Below, one piece after another: positions 11,421-21,474 of a stretch of DNA of 64,000 nt. The DNA comes from Gracilaria gracilis (taxonomy: Eukaryota > Rhodophyta > Florideophyceae > Gracilariales > Gracilariaceae): NCBI GenBank assembly GCA_030374805.1, contig JARGSG010000011.1, forward strand, positions 682,001 to 746,000. The letters run 5' to 3'. The stretch's first letter is position 1, and the number at the start of each line of letters is the position of its first letter. The position numbers were made by a program, and so were the translations under genes. The notes under the pieces were generated by a model. That model saw only the letters and a program-made list of their open reading frames with translations, did no database searches and was not told the origin of the DNA.

Positions 11421-13060
11421 ATGCATCTCTGGCCCACTGCATGGTCGCTCGCTCCCGCTCTCAAGATCTCGGAGACCCCGGAAAGAGCCCACATAAGCTT
11501 CGAAGAAGCTCGGAACATCCCCGACTGGGCTCAAGCGATCGACCGGGAGTTCAACGCGCTCGTGAACAGGGGAACATGGGAATTGGTCGACAGGAGAAAT
11601 GGAATGAAACCAGTTCCTATCCTATGGACTTTTCTGGTCAAGCATGTAAGCGCTGATTCTCCTAAGACCCTCGCTAAAGCGCGTTGTGTAATAAGGGGCG
11701 ACAAGCAGCGCCCTTACTCGGACTTTGACCCAGACAATATCTATGCACTAGTGGCACGCCTTGAGACTATTCGTCTCGCCATCGCAAAAGCAGCCGCTCA
11801 AGGACTTATAGTGGAGACAATGGATATCAGCAACGCATACTCGTACGGAGATCAGGACGAGCCTTTGCTAATGGAGCAACCGCAAAACTCTTCTCGATCT
11901 TCGTACGTCCCCGGAAAAGTTTGCCTGCTCAAAAAGTCAATCTACGGAGCACGACAAGCTGGGAAAATCTGGGGATCTCTGCTTCACGACGAACTCCTAC
12001 GTCACGGGTTCAAACAATCAAGCACGGACAGCCGCCTCTAAATTAACAAATCTAAAAGCGGCACGCTGAACCCCGTGGTGGTTGTAGATGACATTTTCAT
12101 GTTGTTAAACTCTCGTTCTCTCCTGAATGATTTAAAGGAAGAAATGCGGAATCTTTTTCAAGTAAAGTTTCTCGATGAAGCGAAGTCTTTTGTGCGACTA
12201 GCCATTGAACGAGACAGGAATGGTATAAAGGTCTGACAAATTAGGTACGTCGATAAGATGCTGAGGAAGTATGGATTGTTAAACTTTAACTCGGCACGGA
12301 CTGCATTGCTCTCTCCTGCGACCTAACTGGACGTGGCAATGATGAGTTGCAACTCTCGCCTGCGCTTCACGGTCGCTATTGTAAGATTGTAGGACACATG
12401 ATGTACTTGACCGTCTCATCCAGGCCGGACATAATGTTTGCAGCTTCAATGCTAGCAAAGCAGGTTTCCGATCTCTGCATGAGGCATATCGGACTAGCAA
12501 AAAGAGTACTGCGGTACTTAAAGGGTACAAAAGAACTGTGTTTGTTTTTTCCAGCGAATACATCAACACCAATGGAAACATTCTGTGATGCAGACTGGAC
12601 TAGATGTCGTAAGACTAGGACGTCTAGGACAGGCTTGTTGATTAAAGTGAATAAAGCACCAGTTGTGTGGACAACGAAAAAGCAAACGCTTGTTGCTCTG
12701 TCATCTGGAGTAGCCGAATACATTGCACTGTAATATTGTGGGAAGGTCTGGACATTGATGAAAAGAATCTTTTGAGAACTACAAAACAATGAGGTTCTTG
12801 AAGAACAAGAGCCTAGAATGTACCCAATTTCTATATCCAATGACTGTTCTACAGCACTGTCAATTGCAGGTGATTCTAAAACTTCTGAGGAGAATAAGCA
12901 CATTGCTTTAAATTTTCATCATGTAAAAGAGCTGGTAAAGTTTAGGATTGTGAATTTTGAAGAGATAAGGACAGACGAGCAACTTGCAGACATTCTCACA
13001 AAGGCCGTGCGCTTTGACCTGAGAGAGAAATTGAGACTTTTTTGCGGTCTTATGGCTTGA
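11421..13060 (+). CDS. Reverse transcriptase / RNase H region of the copia element
   Basis: Copia RT begins with a WAQAIDREFNAL block near 11530 and contains VVVDDIFML near 12080. RNase H follows with RPDIMFAASMLAKQ, FCDADWTRCRKTRTSRTG and the C-terminal EQLADILTKAV at about 12980. The order matches the family. Interrupted. Confidence 0.8.
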
Positions 13061-13314
13061 GTCGTTTTTCGTTCTATACTGACCTTACTGCAATTTTGTT
13101 TGTTGTCTTGTTTGTGTTTTTGTGTTTATATACTACAGTTGCTAATCTGGGGGATTTCTTTTGCGATGCTATACCTTTTCCTTAGAAGCGCAGATTTTCC
13201 CCAACGGGTTTTGCTGTGGCTGAGGTTTTTAATGGTAGCCATTGCTTTTCAATAGTGGTAGGAAAAGTCTATACGCAAAGTATTGTTCTTCGAACATGTA
13301 TTTGCGAGGGACGG

Positions 13315-13449
13315 TGTAAATTAGGTAGTCGTGGCCACCGATTGGAACGGGCCACAGTGTCCACACGTTCCAACCGGTGGCCAGATTAAAGGACAGCGGC
13401 CGACGGCCGCAAGCCACCTGACCCGGGAGGGAAGGTGCGCACTTGTTCA
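13315..13449 (+). repeat. 3' LTR of the copia element
   Basis: 135 bp, same TG...CA ends, followed by CTGGT. The purine-rich GCGAGGGACGG immediately upstream is a plausible polypurine tract. Confidence 0.88.
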
Positions 13450-13489
13450 CTGGTGCAAAGTTTTTTGTTTTGCTGTTTCCGGGATCTGG

Positions 13490-13626
13490 ACTCGGGAATG
13501 GGCGACGATGATTTCCGTGACTTCAGTGAAGTCACTTCACCACGGCCTCGAAGAACTATCCAATCATGTGACGCGACAACAATGCAAGCAACTCTTCGGC
13601 GACCAACCGTCGCCCGCACATGCCAT
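13490..13626 (+). repeat. Short dispersed repeat R3, copy 1
   Basis: About 135 bp sharing long blocks with 23759-23900, including GCAAGCAACNCTTCGGCGAC. Both copies start near TGGGCGAC and end near GTCGCCC, a short inverted terminal repeat, so this may be a miniature DNA transposon. Confidence 0.6.
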
Positions 13627-13946
13627 GAGCTTGAAGTCAAGATATCGCGAGCAAGACAGAGCGGACAGAGCGTCGGGAACGGATGGTGTGCTGTCATGCA
13701 ACCCTGGGTGCGTGAATGCGTGGAAGTCAACAGGAACGATATCACCGCAAAACAGGCGCGGATACTTCGAAAATGCTGCTGATTCGTCCAACAGTTAATG
13801 AGAGGACATCTTCTGCTAATCCCATACTCGAGCTCACAACATCAACTCAGGACGGAGATCTGTGTTTGGCGTTTTGTCTTTGGCCGAGCCGCGTTGCTCT
13901 TGCCAATGCCGGCCAACTCCAGCACGTGCGACAGCCGCACGCCGGT

Positions 13947-14180
13947 TCACATGGTACTGTACACGCATGAGCCGCGCAGCCCCAGCTGGTTCACTTTGAA
14001 CGTGAGCGGCTTTTGGACGAGCCCGCACACGGAGAACTTGTGCGAATGCCAGTGCACTCTCGGCATCATTCCGCGCTTGCGCAAGTAATGCAGCGAGATG
14101 GGCGTGAAGAAGCCGGGCTTGCGGCGCGCATTGATGATGTTCGCCAACTTCTCTCCGACATAACTCAGTATGCACCCCAC
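13947..14180 (-). pseudogene. GC-rich gene fragment, unknown
   Basis: A 77-codon minus-strand frame with protein-like composition (KPGFFTPISLHYLRKRGMMP, then WHSHKFSVCG). It has the GC-rich codon use of the real genes at 52-58 kb, unlike its surroundings. It has no proper start context, and neighbouring frames look like its continuation out of phase. I do not recognise the family. It is probably a decayed or transposed exon; a genuine small gene is less likely. Confidence 0.35.
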
Positions 14181-14613
14181 GCAGCCCGCCCAAGCGACGT
14201 CAATTGTTCATGATGGACAGACAAAACGGACTTTACTAAGCTTAGTCGTCGAATCCAAGTTACGTTCGGATGGTTTCACCGCTGTATGGAGGGTGCGCCT
14301 CAGATTGGAAGCGATGGGGTCTTCGTATTTGACCTTCGAGTGAATGTAAAGGGGAGGGAGGGAGAGAAGGGCGATTGATTGCGGTCTGGGCGGACTGAGA
14401 GAGAAATGAACTGTTAGATTCGTGTGCAGAACATTTGCACAGAGCGCTCGCGCGCCTTGCGCGCTCTCCATGGTTACCATTGTATAATAGATACATGGGA
14501 GCAGCAGCAAAGGCGGCGGCGGTGGCGTTACATTCACATAACAATGAGATGCGCAGTCTTTCTCTCATCAATGCCAATTTGCGGGTCTGCGGCCCATCTG
14601 CGTTCCAGCCCTC

Positions 14614-15465
14614 CTAGCCACCTCGGCGGCCGATCTTTCCACGCCCACCTCGACCGCCTCTGTTTGCGTGGCCACCTCGGCCGCCTCTGTTTCCGTGACT
14701 TCCTCGGCCGCCTCTATTAGAGCGGCCACCTCGGCCGCTTCCGTTTGCGCGGCCACCTTGACCGCTCTCGTTTACAAGGCCACCTCGGCTGCCTCCGTTT
14801 ACGAAGCCACCTCGGCCGCTTCCGTTTGCCAGACCACCTTGCCTGCCTCCATTTGCAAGGCGACCTCGGCCGCGTGCGTGGGCACGTTCACCTCGGCCGT
14901 GTCCCTTTGCCTGACCACCTTGGCCGCCTCGATTAGAGGCACGAAGTTTCACCTTTTCCTTCTGATCTTCTTATTCATGGGTGAGCTCTTCCTCATGGGT
15001 CATAGCCGTATTTTGCTGCAATGGATCCTCGTGCTTTACATGATGGCCAAGACTTTCCTGTTCCGCAGATGTCGTCCCCTGGCTTCCTCTCTTGCTTCCG
15101 CGGCGGCCTCGTTGACATCTCGAACTGTTTGTTTTGAGGGAAGATTCTTCTTGAAGGATATTCCAAGACTCCTGCACGTTGAGGTTCTGTGTTTCACATT
15201 CATCACACGGACGGGGGGCTATATTCACGCCATGCACTGAGTCCAAACTTAGTGGTTCACATTCATTTTCTTCATTCCGTGGATTGCAGATCAACCCAAG
15301 CCCGCATGGCTCGAAGTTAACGTTAGCAGCGAAATCCAGAGCCCGTTTCCTCTTTCCCTCAAACAAATACCTTCTTAGTGATACTGACGAGATCGGCATC
15401 GTCGAAAGCACCAACAGAAAGCGATCAGAGAACTCGTTCATCATGTTAATTCCAATCGATTGCAT
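14614..15465 (-). pseudogene. RGG/GAR-repeat protein split by one stop
   Basis: From ATG 15465 a 164-codon frame runs to a TAA at 14971-14973. The same frame then stays open for over 100 more codons and encodes a glycine/arginine-rich tail of RGG-type repeats (RGGQGGQAKGHGRG, NRGGRGGHANRGGRG). RGG tails are typical of nucleolar and RNA-binding proteins such as fibrillarin or GAR1. The N-terminal part (KRKRALDFAANVNFEPCG and CDECETQNLN blocks) matches nothing I know. The tail is encoded by a degenerate minisatellite of about 24-30 bp (14620-14940). Readings: a gene recently broken by one nonsense change, or a 164-aa gene followed by a repeat that happens to be open. Confidence 0.45.
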
Positions 15466-15689
15466 TGCGTAAAGTTGCTGGATCTATCTCAAGAGTTGAG
15501 TGCCTCATCCGCTTATAAACAGGCCCGCTCTTGCAACTGATTCCAATTATGAGAGTTGCAACTAACATGTTTGGAATTGACATGGTTAGTAGCTAAGAGA
15601 ATTCTGATCACCTGGGCGGCGGTTTGATTGTCGCTAGGAATTACGACACACAAACGTAACGCGAGCATCAAAACGGCGATGCGCAACAT

Positions 15690-16115
15690 ACTATTGATTG
15701 TGACAATTAGTAATGAGGCGTCCTTGGTTCACCGTGATCGGCCCGAAAGAAGCCAGCCTTCGCGCGTCCCCGACAGCAATCTGCTGCGTCCGCGCTGATG
15801 GCGGCGTGGACCACGCCAGCGGCATGCTGCGTAGTGCGGCCTTGGAGCGCTTCGCTGTCGCAGTCCAAAACACGGAGCTCACCGTTGGCCAGTCTGGTGA
15901 CTAGTTGCTTGCCGTCTGAGTAAATGTCGCCGCAGCTCGCTGGAATCACGGGGTTGGCGCCGAGGTGCTCTTGCGCCGGCTGGTGAATTGGAAGCTGTAT
16001 TGTTGCACGTGTTGCCAGTCTTCGTCGTCGCACAGCACCTGTATGTGATCCGCTGTCACGTTCAGGCACAGCACATCGCCATGGACATCGATCCTCCTGC
16101 AAGCGTCAGAAGCTC
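15690..16115 (-). pseudogene. WD40-like gene fragment
   Basis: Two minus-strand frames, one after the other and out of phase, look like parts of one coding sequence. The upstream one reads GDVLCLNVTADHIQVLCDDE. The downstream one reads YSDGKQLVTRLANGELRVLD, which resembles a WD40 blade (fsPDGk.l.t...dg.vrvwD). The GC-rich codon use resembles the functional genes of the window. The phase change and the absence of a start suggest a remnant. The WD40 call rests on one blade. Confidence 0.4.
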
Positions 16116-16596
16116 TCGTTTGGCTTGAACCACGTGCGGGATGCGCAGCGCTTTTTTTCGCGTAGGAAAGCTACCAAGGGTAGTTGGTGTTGTAGGGATG
16201 ATAAGGTTGAAATCATCATGAAAACAGGCTGGGATAGATACGTTTGATTTAATTGCTCGGAAGTACGTTGACACTGTTGTGTCTCGTTGTATGTGGATGC
16301 CATCACTGGAATAACTGCGAGCACTCGTACCACCATTGCCACAGACGAAGCAATGGCAGCTACCAATCTGTTAAGTGCATCATGTGCTACATCTTTAGCA
16401 GAAGGAAAAAGGTTGTCCACTTTCCGAATTCAAGGAGCTGAAAATGAAGACGGTGAAGAAAAGGCGGCAGATACCTCTGTACGGAAACTTGGTTCACCAC
16501 TGGCACTAGAGCACGGTATTTGGTTCCCGATACTAACTGGCTTGGGTACTGGGTTGCATGATGAACGACCAAAAGTGCGCCCAACAGCAATTCTGC

Positions 16597-16669
16597 GGGA
16601 ATGATACATTCATCGAAATTTAGCGTCTAAGACTCTAAGGCGCTAACGTTCGATGAATGTATCATTCCC
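16597..16669. repeat. 73-bp perfect inverted-repeat element
   Basis: Two perfect 21-bp arms (16597-16617 and 16649-16669, beginning GGGAATGATACATTC) surround a 31-nt centre that contains a second pair, TTAGCG and CGCTAA. It could be a miniature transposon or form a strong hairpin. No clear target duplication is seen. Confidence 0.7.
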
Positions 16670-16883
16670 GTACAATTGTAGAACATGTTAGGTTTCTTAG
16701 GCTAAGAGGCAACTAACTACATATGCCTCTAACGATTCTGACTGTGGATTGGCCATTATCATATGCCAAGTTAGGAAACAGCTACAGGAGAAGTAGATAT
16801 TAGCAACCTCGAGAAGAAGAAGGCGGTCAAATTGTTTGACAAAGTAAATGCCTGAGGCAGTTGCATTTATAGAAAAACTAACC

Positions 16884-18100
16884 AAGTTATAACACTCCGT
16901 CTTAAACTTCTGGTATACAAGGGCACTCGCGAGCTGTTCAGAAAAGGGTTGCAAATGATTTACTCTATCTATCTATCCCTCCCTCCCTCCCTCCCCGCCT
17001 CTCTCTCTGGGGTGTATATTTTCTCCGTGCGTACAGAAACAACAACACAAGAAAAGTCAGTCCAACTCTCAACAGCAAAACCATCTCTCAGCAGCAAACC
17101 CAACTTAGTTCGGCGCTCCTCCCCAGTATCTGCTTCATCGCAACAACGCGAACGAACAAAAACGAGTGAGAAAAGAAACATTTGAAGTTAGTACACGATT
17201 TGGTGGAACGCACGCTCGCTCGCTAGCTCCACACAGGCCGGACAAACGGGAAACTATTTACAACCCGTCGCACCTTAAGCGACCAGGACCGATTGCCGTG
17301 TACATTGCGCTTAGAATACAATCTAGCAACCTGAATGAACCACGACACGCAGTCAAGTGATCAATCAGGAACGACAACGGCAGTTTTACGACCCAGAATG
17401 CCCTCCAAACTCTTCCCCCCAAACCCATCCCCAAACCCGCCCCCAAACCCGTCCCAAAACCTGTCGCACCTCAAGCAAGCCAGGAATTTGCATGGGAGAG
17501 GGGATCCAAAACCTGTCGCACACTAAGCAAGCCAGGAATTTATATGAACCCCCAGAACGAGCAAGAGGAGAGGAAGGGGAGAGAGGATCCAAAACCTGTC
17601 GCACACTAAGCAAGCCAGGAATTTGTATGGACCCCCAGAACGGGAAAGGGGAAAGGGAGGGGAGAGGAAGGGGAAAGGAACAGGAGAAGAACAGGGGAGG
17701 AAGTGGATGAAGGCGAGGAAGGAAGAGGTAAGTGGGTGAAAGGGATGAAGGGAGTGGTAAGAATGAAGGAAATAAGGGGAAGAAGGGCGCGCGACCAAGA
17801 CGTTGAACGAACTGGGAGGAGCTAGTTGTGGAGTGATGGAGCACGGTTCTCCTTTTATAGCAAAATCCAACAGCCTGACTGTCAGATAGTTCCTCGAACC
17901 GAAAAGCGCTGGAACATGACGAGCAGTGCGACAGGTGCGCGAGATGCGAGAGGTGCGGGAGGTGCGATGGTAGGAGAGCGACGTGAGCGAAGTTGTGTAC
18001 AGAAATGGATGCATAGCTGAATTAGAAAGTTGCAAACTGCAAATACCCAACCGCGGACACAAAACAAGGAACATCACCATCACGTTCTTGATTTCACTCT
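16884..18100 (+). repeat. Dispersed repeat R1, copy A (upstream part of a 2-kb duplication)
   Basis: Matches 29247-30330 in the same orientation and 58150-59300 in reverse. Landmarks are a pyrimidine-rich start, the block GTCGCACCTTAAGCGACCAG near 17268, short tandem units around CCTGTCGCAC..AAGCAAGCCAGGAATTT (17440-17640), a purine-rich stretch, and CCTTTTATAG at 17851 (a TATA box read on the minus strand). It lies directly upstream of the Rpr2-like pseudogene. Confidence 0.75.
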
Positions 18101-18200
18101 ACCATTCCCGGCTGATCACCATCACGCCATGCTGTGACTAAGGCGCAGTCCTTCCCGTCTACATAACATATTTTGGTTACCTTCTTCAAAGCTTACTGTG

Positions 18201-18857
18201 ATGGAGAGCGCAAAGATATCAGAAAGCACCCCTGTAGATCATGCGACCTTAAGCATACAATGGTATCTGTGGAGTGCAGCCAACGAACTCCAAGCGATCG
18301 CACCCACAGTCTCACAACCACTTGCCGTAACTCTGGAAGCTTGTATTCCCGAGGATGACATGTTCTTGTTCTTGTTTGCGAGCTGGAACAAGTGTGTGGC
18401 CCTGACGAGCACAACAGGAGTACGGGCTCGTAAAGTAGTCAGGGAAACGAGGCGGAGGTGCGAGGGGTTTCGAAATGTAATCTTCGGCACTTGAGAAGCC
18501 TGTGGGACGAACAATGTGGAAAGAGGAGTGCGTAGGGGCTACAGACCAAAGGTCGCCGAAGCGGAAATGAACGCGTTCAGAGGGAGAGCACTGAGGAACG
18601 CGAGGAAGGCCATGAACAACAAGGCGGAGAAACTTGACCACGCGGATCAAGGCGTTGAACAGAAGAGGGGACATAATAGGGAGGCGGAATCTGCTCGCAA
18701 CTCATCGGACAAGAAGAAGAAGAAGCGAAGCAAACCAAAGGGGAACAGCATCGAACCTTGTCCTCACGCGGGCTCACTGCTTCTTTTCTCTTCGATCCAT
18801 TGCCGAAGAAGTAAGAACAGAAGCAGGTACTGTAGTGGAGGCAATCACCTTCCCTAA
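18201..18857 (+). pseudogene. Dead copy of the Rpr2/Rpp21-like RNase P subunit gene
   Basis: Duplicate of the intact gene at 30441-31037. Shared blocks are ANELQAIAPTVSQ, a middle basic stretch, then ERGVRRGYRP and a lysine-rich tail. Relative to the intact copy, the first zinc-ligand cysteine is a tryptophan (SWNKC against KHCNKC), and the codon of the third cysteine has become TGA near 18492. The metal site is destroyed and the protein truncated. The tail frame stays open beyond the stop. It keeps the upstream R1 repeat, so the whole segment was duplicated before it decayed. Confidence 0.7.
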
Positions 18858-19039
18858 TCTTTACCAGTCAACACATCCCTGCTGCTTGTAATGTGGTGAT
18901 TGCTGAAATGACCTTTCTCATCGGGAAATGGCGGTGAACTTCTTCTTTGGACAGCTCCTGTGGCGAATTTCTTGGGAAACAAACTGACGTGATTGCACTT
19001 GGACGCGAAGCTTTCAGTACGGCCACCTGGCCGAAAACT

Positions 19040-19430
19040 CGTTGCAGACTAGCCAGACTGAAGGTACGGAAGGTAAAAGAGGCAAATGCAGCTCCTCCCA
19101 CTGCCAGGCGTTGGCCGTTAGCCAGCAATGCGCCCAGACTCTGGGCCCCAGAGGCCCAGAGCTCTCGCGTGTCGCTTGCCCTCGTCATTGCGTAACTTTT
19201 ACCTTCGGCACGTGTACCGTTGTACCTTCGTAGATACGGTTCGATCCGTCTGGCTATTCACTGCCTTGGCGCCAATGCGCACATCGAACAGACATTATCT
19301 GATCTCGAGTGCCGCACTCCTCGCTCTTCGACGACCTCATGCGAAAGGAAGTTCGGGCTTCCCCTGCGCCAGCGCCGCCTATGTGGCAATATCCATGACC
19401 AACCCCGGCGCATGGGCTGATACAGGCGTT
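19040..19430 (+). repeat. Dispersed repeat R2, copy 1
   Basis: Related to 26810-27175 (same strand) and to 60900-61200 (opposite strand). Shared blocks include TTGGCGCCAA, TCTTCGACGACCTC and CTTCCCCTGCGCCAGCG. It contains the motif TACCTTCGTAGATAC at 19216, which recurs in copy 3 and near 53190. Confidence 0.55.
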
Positions 19431-19740
19431 TGAGAGCTTGGCTGCGATTCATGGATTTATTGAGTGACCGCTTCGCCAATGATTTCGATGCTATTCGAAA
19501 TCAAGGACTGGGTGTAGCGAATGGAACCGAACGGATCACAATTATCGCCGAATGGAATTGCCGACTTTTAGGCTGCTCAATGCACGCACGGTTGCGCTCG
19601 AACAGTTGGGTGAGAGGCCGGGACTTCAAATCTTCTGGGTACAGAATATGATGGAAATGGCTTACTACAATATGGAGTCACGCACTCATGTGGAACGGGA
19701 AAGAATTTGGGGGCAGATGGCCGGGATTTCGAGTTAATCT
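19430..19740 (+). pseudogene. Gene remnant of unknown family
   Basis: Two overlapping frames look like pieces of one protein. FMDLLSDRFANDFDAIRNQG lies in one phase. From about 19552 another phase holds FRLLNARTVALEQLGERPGL followed by ERERIWGQMAG and a stop. The apparent phase change and the lack of a start suggest a decayed gene end. I do not recognise it. Confidence 0.3.
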
Positions 19741-20024
19741 TGTTTTATAAACAACTGAGCAACTCCGGCGCTCTTGGCTGGCTGCTCTGTACGATGTGCT
19801 ACGACTTTCGTATATAGAGCAATTCATTCATCCACTCTTTTAGGTTTTATCTCCTGGAATAACATGCCCTACCGTAGGCGAGAGTTGGAACGAAAGAACA
19901 GCTTGTTTACCGTTCGAAGGCCTAGCAGATGGCACCACTCAAGCAATGCAGATCACTACTAGTTGTTCCAGAAGTATCATTCGGACCATGCGGACGGCGA
20001 GGACCCGGCTTTGGGGTGAGCATA

Positions 20025-20690
20025 TCATGCGTAAAATACACCATCATAGTCTTGGGAGCGCTCCATGGGAATGAGAACCGTACACGCGGCGTCGCCGGTT
20101 CTCCCACACTTTGCAACCTCATGTGCAGCGTTATGAATGGCTTCTGATACCGTCGAGGGCTTCATAGGGCAATACAGTTCCATCAGCTCATCTTCAGCTT
20201 CCCAAGGCAAGTCTAGCGAGTACGACACCGACTGCAAGGGTGGCACATCATACAGCTTGCGCTGAGTGACCGAAGTGACGCGTCGTGCGCGGCCCTTTGT
20301 AGGGCGAACCTTGTACCCGACGGCTGCAGTCATTCCGTCGCCCTCGACAGGATCATCTATCAAATACATGATCTGCATAACCGCTTCACAAATGAGACCG
20401 GGCTCACATTCCTCGGCTGGCACTGTGTATTCTGAGACCTCACCCGCCTTTGTGCGAAGCGACGAACCGAAGACGCGTGCAAGCGAACCGCGGTGTGCCC
20501 TCCATGCGCGCTGAAGCGCTCGTGCTGGTGTGCAGTGCGGGAACGTAGCCGCGAGAGCGAAGACGACCAGCGCCAAATCGGCGCGTAGAAACGCTCTGAG
20601 ATGTGTTTTGACGCCAGCGGGCGGGCGGTTCGAGAGCGCCGTTGAGAGGGGCCATTGGGATATGGGTGTAGGTGACTTCGGGGGTCATGG
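20025..20690 (-). CDS. Hypothetical protein, start and frame uncertain
   Basis: The main frame ends at 20025 and is open from about 20665, but it has no ATG near its N-terminus. It encodes a short hydrophobic stretch (LALVVFALAATF) followed by soluble sequence (EVSEYTVPAEECEPGLICEA, then DLPWEAEDELMELYCPMKPS). An overlapping frame with an ATG at about 20690 begins MTPEVTYTHIPMAPLNGALE and stays open to 20440. The two could be joined by an unseen intron, or one may have shifted phase. The composition is protein-like but no family is recognised. A pseudogene is a real alternative. Confidence 0.4.
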
Positions 20691-20993
20691 TTGAGGAAGA
20701 GGTGATGTGCTTGGTGCGAAAGAGCATTGAACTGGGGGAAGCTTGGCTTTGGCTGCCTTCAACTACCGACGGTACCCTTGTATGGCGAGTTGATGTTTTT
20801 GTAATGTTTTTTGGAAACATAAGAAGCATGCTTTGCATCCATTGGCACCATGCTCTTCGGTACTTTCGTGCTCAGGTAACTTAGCAAAGTTTTATCGTCG
20901 AGTTCGTTTCTTTTATTGCAGTTTTGGGGGACTCCGCCGTGATTTGGAGCCCAGGCAGCACATATCTTCAACGAGAGTAAAAGGAAGAGATAT

Positions 20994-21474
20994 ATGATGA
21001 TCACGGTCTCTTCCCAAACACTTGAAATGGTATTGAATGCAAAGATTTACCTCCACTCTTCGAAACATATCTTGCAACGTTTACGCCTTTCTTTTGCTTT
21101 CTTTAAATATTGTGATCGGATCCTGAACGTCGTCACTTTGACAACTGAAAACAGAAACACAAACGCACACCCACACACACATACCTTCTATCCGCCTCTC
21201 TTATACACACTCGCTTACACTCACTCACTACCTATTTACCTGCTATTTACATTCATAGTTCCGAGCGCTTCAGTTCAATACAGAACATATCGTGATGATA
21301 TCCAAAACAGCTAATCTCTGCCGCTCACGGAGATAAAGCACGCTCAATTGCACCCATCTCATTGTTTCTTCCGTTTCTGCCTCTTTCGCTTTGGATGATG
21401 TTGTCTACAAGCCTTCCCAGGCACTTTTGACCATTAGTAGCTGCCTCACGCACTCCATGACCACACAAATGAAT
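20994..21474. other. Intergenic, CA-rich microsatellite
   Basis: An AT-rich stretch with an ACACAC-rich tract near 21160-21190. It lies downstream of the minus-strand pseudokinase gene and probably holds its 3' UTR. No other feature was seen. Confidence 0.4.

Larger units (their letters stand above)
7346..13449 (+). mobile_element. Ty1/copia LTR retrotransposon, broken
   Basis: Bounded by two 135-bp LTRs (7346-7480 and 13315-13449) that begin TGTAAATT and end TTGTCCA or TTGTTCA. It is flanked by the perfect 5-bp target duplication CTGGT (7341-7345 and 13450-13454). The domain order is gag with a CCHC knuckle, protease, integrase, reverse transcriptase, RNase H, which is the copia order. By eye the LTRs differ at 9 of 135 positions (about 93% identity), so insertion is not recent. 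The coding region carries at least half a dozen interruptions, so it is a fossil. Its leader (7481-9045) is very long because it contains a GC-rich minisatellite. Confidence 0.9.
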
